This document shows, piece after piece, positions 57,804 through 64,000 of a stretch of DNA of 64,000 nt. Each line of letters opens with the position of its first letter. Position 1 is the stretch's first letter. Source of the DNA: Pycnococcus provasolii. Taxonomy: Eukaryota; Chlorophyta; Pseudoscourfieldiophyceae; Pseudoscourfieldiales. Where the stretch lies: NCBI GenBank assembly GCA_049487715.1, contig CP150567.1, positions 434,001-498,000 on the forward strand, written 5' to 3'. The notes under the pieces were generated by a model. The model was not told the origin of the DNA. It searched no databases and saw nothing but the letters and a program-made list of their open reading frames with translations. Made by a program: the position numbers and the translations under genes.

Positions 57804-58090
57804 CACCCCCATGTTCCGAGCGTCCTCGAAAGCATAGGTAAAGAAAATATTAGGATCCATCATCATCATCAAATCAAGGCATTGCTTTGGCTACACAGAC
57901 TCAAAGCTTAAGCACTCTCATTCTCCGCTGCCAGAGTATCTGGTCTTACGCCATGCTCAACACTGCCAGGAATGTAATCTGGTCTTACCGTGGAGTCCTC
58001 AGGTCTTACGCTCATCGGCTGCCCACCTTAGAAGGCTTTCAACATTGCAACTAGCAACAAGAGCAATCAATTGCTCACCTCAGTGAGGAT

Positions 58091-58377
58091 TTAGTTTTCC
58101 TTGAGTGTGCGCTTGCTCCTCTTTGAGCATTCAGCTGTATCTTTCTCATCGTTGGTACTGTTTCCGAGCAGTCCAGCACGATGACGGACGAACTTAATCC
58201 TGTCCACAGCTTTCGTCAACACAGGCGTTTTTTCGTGATCCCTTTGCGCTTCGTCTGGCGTAAGCGCGCCTCGAATTTTGCCTGGTAGCCGACCCACAGC
58301 TCTGGTGTTTTGCCGTCAAACTCTAGCTTGCTCTTGTTGTCATTCGCTTCCTTCTGTGTCGCCATACTGAGGCTCAT
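58091..58377 (-). pseudogene. Gag-like fragment of the miniature LTR element, frameshifted
   Basis: From 58377: MSLSMATQKEANDN..., then KLEFDGKTPELWVGYQ, resembling the start of Copia-type Gag (F-D-G-x-x-x-x-x-W). The frame stops at 58216. A second frame from about 58270 (TPDEAQRDHEKTPVLTKAVD) continues to 58091, so a frameshift separates two halves of about 95 residues in all. Non-functional as seen. Confidence 0.55.
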
Positions 58378-58381
58378 AACC

Positions 58382-58707
58382 TGTTACGGTTTCAGAACAA
58401 CGGTAGTAGAAAGAAGTGTGTTTTCTATCCTACTCCGCCATGAATGCGGAGGGAAGAATGATCACACCTTTACATGAAGTCTAGGTACGTCTCCCCGCAG
58501 GGCAATAAGACGCGAACGACCATGTAAGGCAAACAAAATAACTTCCTATGCAACGTAGCATTGCAATACTGTTATCGGTTGATCTCTGACTCCAATTTCG
58601 AGGTATGTAGCATAATTGATCAGTCCGAGAGACCGAGGAACAAACTGCTACTAAACCCTAGTGCGTAACCCTAGCAGGCCTACCGCTAAACCCTAGGAAT
58701 CGCAACA
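58382..58707 (-). repeat. LTR (right copy)
   Basis: Same as 57478-57803; followed by the target duplication CCCTC and then the DDB1 leader. Confidence 0.9.
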
Positions 58708-58765
58708 CCCTCTCCTCCCCCTCTCCCGCCTCGCTCTCCCCCACCACACCGGAGCAGTTCTCGCC

Positions 58766-61700
58766 ATGTTCAGCTACGTGGCGACGGCGTCCAGGCCGTC
58801 CGCAGTCACGCACTGCGTCCGAGCGCGATTCACGTCGCCGCAGGGATGGGACCTCATATTGGCGAAAAATACGAGGCTGGAAGTGCTCTCACTCACGACC
58901 GAGGGACTCAAGCCAGTCCTGGACGTGCCCATACGAGGACGCATCGCGTCGTTAGACGTCATACGAACGTCGTCGACGTCCGCCGCTGCGGGTGGGGCCT
59001 CGAGTCAGGCAACTGCGTGCCCAGATGTCGTTCTTGTCATCACGGAACGGTACCGCTTCGCACTACTCGGCTACGACGCGCAGGCGCAGCAAATCATCAC
59101 GCTCGCGTCCGGAGACGTCGGCGACGACGTCGGAAGACCGGCAGACTGCGGGCCGCTATGCTGCGTCGACGCTGATCTGAAGTGCATCGTCATGCACCTC
59201 TACGACGGACAGCTTAAGGTGATGCCCGTCGTCAGGCAACCGCCACCCGTGTCGTCGTCCGCATCAACCGCGACGGCGCCAGCGTGGGCTGCCAAGTTGC
59301 CCTTTCGCGTCGCGTCGCCGGCTTTCAACGTGCGCATCGAGGAACTCGACCTGGTGGACATGGTTCTGCTGCACGGCTACTCGTCGCCAACCATGGCTGT
59401 GCTGTACGAAGACTCAAAGAAAAATAGGCACGTGCGCACGTACCAAATCCTCGTCGACACGCAGGATATCAGCGACGGGCCGTGGCGGCACACGATGTAC
59501 GACCCCGACGCCGCCATCCTCGTCGCGCTTCCCGTGCCCAAAAACACCGGCGGTGCAAGGCGTGGCGGAGACGGGTGCCTCGTCATCGGCGCGACCACCG
59601 TGCAGTACGTCTCGGGCACGGAGGCGGCGTCGGTGCGCATGCGGCCAAGCTACATTATGTGCGTGGCGCCGATTGACGACGACGGATCTCGGCATCTCAT
59701 GTGCGACGCGTACGGCATGCTCAGCCTCATCACCGTCACGCGCGACGCGGGAAGCGGCAACGTGACGAAGCTGTCGATCGACGCCCTCGGTAACTGCACG
59801 CAGGCGAACATGATTGCTTACCTGGACCGTGGTATCGTCTTCTGCGGGAGCGCGTGCGAGGATCACCAGCTCGTGCAGCTTCACTCAACGCCCGTGTCGG
59901 TTGACGCGGAGGGCCGGCGCGTGGGAGCGAACGCCGACGACTCGCATGTTCCAATGGAAACGCGCGAGAGCTTCGTGGAGGTGCTCGAGACGTTCCCGAA
60001 TCTCGGGCCGATTCAGGATCTCTGCGTGGTGGACCGTGACGGGCAGGGGCAGGGGCAGGTGGTGACGTGCTCCGGCGTGATGGCGGGCGGGTCGCTGCGC
60101 ATTGTGCGCAATGGCGTGGGCCTGCAGACGATGGCCTGCGTTGACCTGCCCGGCATACGCAACATGTGGAGCCTGCGCCGCGGTGGAGGCGGCACGGGCG
60201 CAGCCGCGATGGAGACCGAGGACGGCGCGTCAGCGGGTGATAGCGTGCTCGTGGTGAGCTTCGTTGGCGAGACGCGCGTGCTGAGCGTCGACGACGATGG
60301 CGCTCTCGGTGAGCTCGACGTTGACGACATTCCTGGCCTGGATCTGGAAAGCCAGACACTTCACTGCGGATGCATCGGGCGCGTCGAGCAGAGCACAGCT
60401 CCCTTGCTATGGATCATGGTGACCGCCTCCGCATGCCGCCTGCTGAACGCGGCGACCGGGGAACTCGTCGCCACATACAACGCCGAGGGCACGGCGCAGA
60501 TCAACGTCGCGAGCCACAATGCGAGTGGGCAAGTTGTGCTTGGAATGGGAGGCGGCAAGCTTGTCGTGCTGCACGCCAGCGCGAGCGGATGGACGGTACA
60601 CAAGTCGTGTGTGTTTGGCGCGGAGATTGCAAGCGTTGATATCAGCCGGCGTCCGCCGCCACGGCAAGTTGCTCGCCGCATCGCGCGCGGCTCAGCTGCA
60701 CCTGGTGGATCGACGCTCCACGCGCCGGAGCTTGCCGCTCCGTATTTCGTCGCAGGCCTGTGGAACCGCGAGGTGCACGTGCGCTCCGCTGCAGACCCCG
60801 AGCAAAGCTTGGCAATGCATGCGCTCGACGTGCCCCCCCACGTTCTTCCTCGCGACGTCCTGTGCTGCACACTTGGAATGGAGGAAGGTGCGGCAGTCAC
60901 GGGCGGCGACATGGGTGGAGCATCTCACGATTCCCCCAGCCGCCTTTTCTGTGCGCTTGGAGATGGCCGACTCGCTAGCTGGGCTGTGACGGAGACGTGG
61001 CTACCCGAATCTTCCGCCGCCTCCGCCGGTTCCGACCTTTCCTGCGTCGCGCTGAGCGACTTCAAGGCAGTGGCGCTTGGCACACAGCCGTTGAAGCTCA
61101 GAGCATTCCGCGCGAAGGGCTCGACACACGTATTTGCATCCTCCGACCGTCCGGCAATCGTTCACGCGAGCGGACGTTCCGCCGGCGGCTCGGGAGGCTC
61201 TGGTGCCGTCGAGCATGCGAAGCTGCTGTACAGCGCGGTGAATGTGAAGGATGTGAGCTGCGCCTGCCCTTTCCACGTGCCAGGCGTTCTTGAGGATGGC
61301 ATTTGCCTGAGCAACGAAGGCCAGCTGACGCTTGGACACGTTGACGAGGTTCGCAAGCTGCACATTCGCCGCGTTCCGCTGGGCGAGCAGCCGCGGCGCA
61401 TTGCACATGATTTGGCAAATCGCAGGTTCCTCGTGCTGACTGTGAAGCAGGAGAAGACGGCGCCGGCTGCAGCGGGCGGTGGGCCAAGCATTGCAGCAGC
61501 GGCTGGGAATGAGAACTTGGACGAACGGGCAGATCAGCCTGACATGTTCTACGAATCTGAGAGTTCGCACGTGCTGCTCTTCGACGAAGCGCGATTCGAA
61601 ATTCTCGCGCGGTATACCCTGGAGCCGGCGGAGATGGTGCAGTGCTGCTGCGTGACGAAGTTCCCGTCGTCCGGACCTCCGGTCCCCGTGGAACCTCCCT

Positions 61701-63070
61701 CAGAAGCTTCGGGATCATCGTCTGCGACGCCGTTCGCGGGTGACGGCGCGACGATGGCCACCATGGCGACGGATGCGCCGTCGGAGGCGATGACGACGTA
61801 CTACTGCGTAGGAACGACGTATATGAATGGCAACGAGCACGTTGCGAAGCGTGGGCGCATCCTCTTGTTCACCGCCGTATCGGATGCGAGCGGCGGCACG
61901 CGACTCGAGCTTCGTGCGGTGGGCCGCGTGAAGGGTGCGGTGTACACGCTTGAGCCGTTTTGCGGTGGCCTTCTGGCTGGTGTGAATGCACGCCTACAGC
62001 TTTTCCAGTGGGTTCCCAGGTTAGATTCCAACGCGCTTGGATCATCGGGGGCATCTGATAAGGCACCGCGTGGATTTGACGGCGACCTTCGCATGCTCGC
62101 GACGCAGCACGGATTCATTACTGTGCTGTCGACGTGGACGGATGGCGATCGCGTTTTGGTTGGCGACATGATGAAAAGTATTAGCCTAGTACAGCTTGTG
62201 AATGTGAAGGGAGCCAATGGCAGTGGCGCATCTGCGGCGGCGGCTGACGCAGGAGGAGGAGGTGGTGGTGGTACAGGTACAGGTGCAGGTGCAGGTGCGG
62301 GTGCAGGAGGAGGTGCAGGTGCAGGTGCAGGTGCTGCGCCTTCGTCCACGCGGCTGGTGAATGAGCACGCTTGGGTGTCCGAGCAGTCTGACGTTGCGAT
62401 GAGAGAAGTGTGCCGAGACTATGGATCGATGTGGACAACCGCGTCGGCCACACTCGACAGCCGTCACTATCTTGCTTGTGAGAACATGTACAACTTGTAC
62501 ACATGCCGCCGCGACCCGAACGCCGTCACGGATGACGAGCGTCGTCGCCTGGAGTTTGTTGGCGGATTCCACCTAGGAGAGCACGTGAATCGCTTCCGCG
62601 AAGGTTCTCTCGTGATGCGTGCGAGTGCCGCGTCGTCGGGAAGCATTTCCAGCCTGACGCCCAAGCTCGTGTTTGGCTGCGTGAGCGGTATGCTTGGCGT
62701 AGTGGCGAGCGTGAACCACGACGAGTTTGCCGTCTTGAGCCGCCTTCAGGCTGCTGCCATTAAGGTGCTGCAGGGTGTTGGCGACATGCCGTACAACCCA
62801 TGGCGCAAGTTTGTGACGTCGAGCCGTGCTGACGAGTGCCGCAACTTTATTGACGGCGACGTGGTGGAGAGCATCTTGGACATGTCTCGTGACGATGCGG
62901 AGCGCGTGTGGGCAGAGGCGACGGCTATGTACGGAAGAAATGGTGGCGGAGAGGCTGCCGCACCTGCCGCCGCGTCCGTGGGGGGAGCTAGCATGGAGCT
63001 TCCTACGGTGCTGTCGAGCGCGAGCGCAATGCTCAAGTACGTGGAGGAGGTGTCAAGACTGTGCCATTGA
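58766..63070 (+). CDS. DDB1: DDB1, damage-specific DNA-binding protein 1 / CUL4 adaptor (enlarged)
   Basis: 1,434 residues, intronless; typical DDB1 is about 1,090-1,140. The start MFSYVATASRPSAVTHCV and DLILAKNTRLEVLSLTTEG match the DDB1 N-terminus closely, and VGRPADCGPLCCVD and LYDGQLKVMPVV follow in order. Three beta-propellers (A, B, C) carry DDB1 through to the C-terminal helical domain (GDVVESILDMSRDDAERVW). The extra 300 residues are low-complexity insertions in loops, for example GTGTGAGAGAGA near 62250-62335 and Ser/Ala-rich stretches. DDB1 bridges CUL4-RBX1 ubiquitin ligase to DCAF substrate receptors, in nucleotide-excision repair and, in plants, light signalling. Its promoter holds the miniature LTR element. 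Confidence 0.95.
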   Translation: MFSYVATASRPSAVTHCVRARFTSPQGWDLILAKNTRLEVLSLTTEGLKPVLDVPIRGRIASLDVIRTSSTSAAAGGASSQATACPDVVLVITERYRFALLGYDAQAQQIITLASGDVGDDVGRPADCGPLCCVDADLKCIVMHLYDGQLKVMPVVRQPPPVSSSASTATAPAWAAKLPFRVASPAFNVRIEELDLVDMVLLHGYSSPTMAVLYEDSKKNRHVRTYQILVDTQDISDGPWRHTMYDPDAAILVALPVPKNTGGARRGGDGCLVIGATTVQYVSGTEAASVRMRPSYIMCVAPIDDDGSRHLMCDAYGMLSLITVTRDAGSGNVTKLSIDALGNCTQANMIAYLDRGIVFCGSACEDHQLVQLHSTPVSVDAEGRRVGANADDSHVPMETRESFVEVLETFPNLGPIQDLCVVDRDGQGQGQVVTCSGVMAGGSLRIVRNGVGLQTMACVDLPGIRNMWSLRRGGGGTGAAAMETEDGASAGDSVLVVSFVGETRVLSVDDDGALGELDVDDIPGLDLESQTLHCGCIGRVEQSTAPLLWIMVTASACRLLNAATGELVATYNAEGTAQINVASHNASGQVVLGMGGGKLVVLHASASGWTVHKSCVFGAEIASVDISRRPPPRQVARRIARGSAAPGGSTLHAPELAAPYFVAGLWNREVHVRSAADPEQSLAMHALDVPPHVLPRDVLCCTLGMEEGAAVTGGDMGGASHDSPSRLFCALGDGRLASWAVTETWLPESSAASAGSDLSCVALSDFKAVALGTQPLKLRAFRAKGSTHVFASSDRPAIVHASGRSAGGSGGSGAVEHAKLLYSAVNVKDVSCACPFHVPGVLEDGICLSNEGQLTLGHVDEVRKLHIRRVPLGEQPRRIAHDLANRRFLVLTVKQEKTAPAAAGGGPSIAAAAGNENLDERADQPDMFYESESSHVLLFDEARFEILARYTLEPAEMVQCCCVTKFPSSGPPVPVEPPSEASGSSSATPFAGDGATMATMATDAPSEAMTTYYCVGTTYMNGNEHVAKRGRILLFTAVSDASGGTRLELRAVGRVKGAVYTLEPFCGGLLAGVNARLQLFQWVPRLDSNALGSSGASDKAPRGFDGDLRMLATQHGFITVLSTWTDGDRVLVGDMMKSISLVQLVNVKGANGSGASAAAADAGGGGGGGTGTGAGAGAGAGGGAGAGAGAAPSSTRLVNEHAWVSEQSDVAMREVCRDYGSMWTTASATLDSRHYLACENMYNLYTCRRDPNAVTDDERRRLEFVGGFHLGEHVNRFREGSLVMRASAASSGSISSLTPKLVFGCVSGMLGVVASVNHDEFAVLSRLQAAAIKVLQGVGDMPYNPWRKFVTSSRADECRNFIDGDVVESILDMSRDDAERVWAEATAMYGRNGGGEAAAPAAASVGGASMELPTVLSSASAMLKYVEEVSRLCH

Positions 63071-63217
63071 TTTGATTTGATTGATTGGTAATTGAGATAA
63101 ATACCTATCGTAATTAATCCCCCTCGTTTGTTTTGCCTCGCCTCTCCCATTTCACTTCCTCACCAGGGAGCAATCACTCTTTTGTACATCCATCCAGCGC
63201 GTTTCAGCACCTTCGCC

Positions 63218-63472
63218 ATGTCGAAGTTCCGCTTCTTCGTCGTCGCCAGCGCGTTCGTCTTCGCCGTCGCCTTCTTCGTCTTCGTCTTCGTCATCACCGC
63301 GCCGACGACGACAACCTCCGCTCGCAGCTGCTTGAGCGTACATAGCCATCCATTGAATCGTCCCCACCGTGCCGCTGCCGTATCGACGACGAATGAATTC
63401 GACATATCTGCAAGTGGTACGGTTTCGTTGGTGTCGTGTGTCTGGCCGCGGCCCGTCCCTCCGTGTCCGTAG
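63218..63472 (+). CDS. Short ORF with N-terminal membrane anchor (84 aa, possibly first exon)
   Basis: MSKFRFFVVASAFVFAVAFF continues as a signal-anchor of about 25 residues, then a Thr/Ser/Pro-rich lumenal-type stretch to a stop at 63472. The anchor and Kozak-like GCCATGT context look real. The rest may continue after an unseen intron. No family recognised. Confidence 0.35.
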   Translation: MSKFRFFVVASAFVFAVAFFVFVFVITAPTTTTSARSCLSVHSHPLNRPHRAAAVSTTNEFDISASGTVSLVSCVWPRPVPPCP

Positions 63473-64000
63473 GTGGGGGCCCTCCTTCCCCGTGGGTAGC
63501 GCTCCTCTGGCGCTCGCTCGGTTCCGTCGTGCGTCCTTGCCGCCCGGGAGCTTGACATTTTCGTTCGTCTGGAAAGTTGCTGTCCAGCGATACCTTCAGC
63601 TTCGTATAAAGCGATGGCGCAGTGAGCATGACCTGCGCTTGCCGTCAAGGAATTCATGCGTTCAGCTGAAGCACTCAACAACCCAACCGTTCTTGAGACC
63701 CATGAGCAAAATGCACAATCGCGTCGCCTCGGCCGACGCGAACGCGCCCTCCCCGCACTCGGCGCCGGCTACGTCGTCGTCGCAACGACGCGAAGCGCGT
63801 CGTCGACGGTGGTGCGATAATGCATTGCAATAGCACAATGAACTCCAACCGCGTGTCCGACCTCACGACCGGGATCCCAAAAGTCCCTCCGAAACCCTAA
63901 AATTCCCGGTTGTGATTAAACTTTATGTTAACTCAAATTCTCGAACGGATCTGATATTGTGATGTTAACTCTCAATAAAAATTCAGAAATTCTCGGAGGG
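63473..64000. other. Right-end region, no gene assigned
   Basis: Open frames occur on both strands, none recognisable. AAACCCTAAAATTCCC (63891-63906) is a plant-type telo-box-like motif. The last 100 bp turns AT-rich. A neighbouring gene may begin beyond the window. Confidence 0.4.

Larger units (their letters stand above)
57478..58707 (-). mobile_element. Miniature LTR retrotransposon (TRIM-like, 1,230 bp)
   Basis: Two 326-bp direct LTRs (57478-57803, 58382-58707), apparently identical, begin TGTTACGG and end CGCAACA, so TG...CA. They are flanked by a perfect 5-bp duplication CCCTC (57473-57477 and 58708-58712). The 578-bp interior encodes only a Gag-like fragment on the minus strand, which sets the orientation: on that strand GGTTATGAGCCTC follows the 5' LTR as a primer-binding-site candidate and CATGGGGGTG precedes the 3' LTR. 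No protease, RT or integrase. Insertion ended 58 bp before the DDB1 ATG. Copia-type is the likelier family because of the Gag pattern. Confidence 0.9.

Noticed and set aside
63152-63681. Minus-strand frames of 70-173 codons at the right end
   Set aside because: Lys/Arg/Thr-rich and antisense to the signal-anchor ORF; no domain.
1-64000. tRNA, rRNA and CRISPR arrays
   Set aside because: I looked for tRNA B-box-like GGTTCGA and spaced identical repeats in the gaps and saw none; short tandem repeats here are minisatellites without spacers. A tRNA scan could still find a divergent gene.

Overview
The window looks like nuclear DNA of a compact-genome microalga of the green lineage. Genes are close together on both strands and most lack introns; the few introns I can place are 71 to 312 nt, GT...AG. 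Plastid genes of green type are present: a ClpR4-like inactive Clp subunit, a ferrochelatase with a C-terminal chlorophyll-binding (CAB) tail, DXS, and a fibrillin-like protein with a transit peptide. Internal TTAGGG tracts occur. I cannot name the species.

Layout. 1-5.8 kb: the hinge half of an SMC1 cohesin subunit (running off the left edge and lacking its N-terminal half), the splicing factor CRNKL1/CLF1, and a membrane alpha/beta hydrolase. 6.35-8.63 kb: a recent, internally deleted Ty3-type LTR retrotransposon. 8.7-13 kb: fibrillin-like protein, YIF1 (with an apparent frameshift), a sterol desaturase-family oxygenase. 13-23 kb: a triple-GAF protein, a GM2-activator-like ML protein, two unrecognised proteins and a long coiled-coil protein with a membrane tail. 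23.8-41.4 kb: a ten-EF-hand calcium protein, a treslin-like protein, ferrochelatase, a SMARCAD1/Fun30 remodeller, and a 2,242-residue protein made of four pyruvate kinase units. 41.7-43.6 kb: a glutathione S-transferase and a Pro-rich Tudor-like protein lying between two oppositely oriented telomere-repeat tracts. 43.6-54.9 kb: ClpR4, a bHLH factor, the Fe-S scaffold ISCU, DXS, a 633-bp non-autonomous DNA transposon (perfect 7-bp target duplication), and a large cytosolic leucyl-tRNA synthetase with extra C-terminal domains. 55-64 kb: a secreted hydrolase, a miniature LTR retrotransposon (perfect 5-bp target duplication) 58 bp upstream of DDB1, DDB1 itself, and a short membrane-anchored ORF.

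How they may work together. Most genes are unrelated housekeeping functions. The main exception is the tetra-pyruvate kinase and the EF-hand protein. Both start with MGCGAS followed by a Pro/Ala linker, a predicted myristoylation plus palmitoylation signal. Pyruvate kinase normally works as a homotetramer, so four units in one chain suggest a covalent, membrane-tethered tetramer. The nearby calcium sensor carries the same anchor, so a shared membrane location is plausible but unproven. This is the strongest candidate here for something undescribed.
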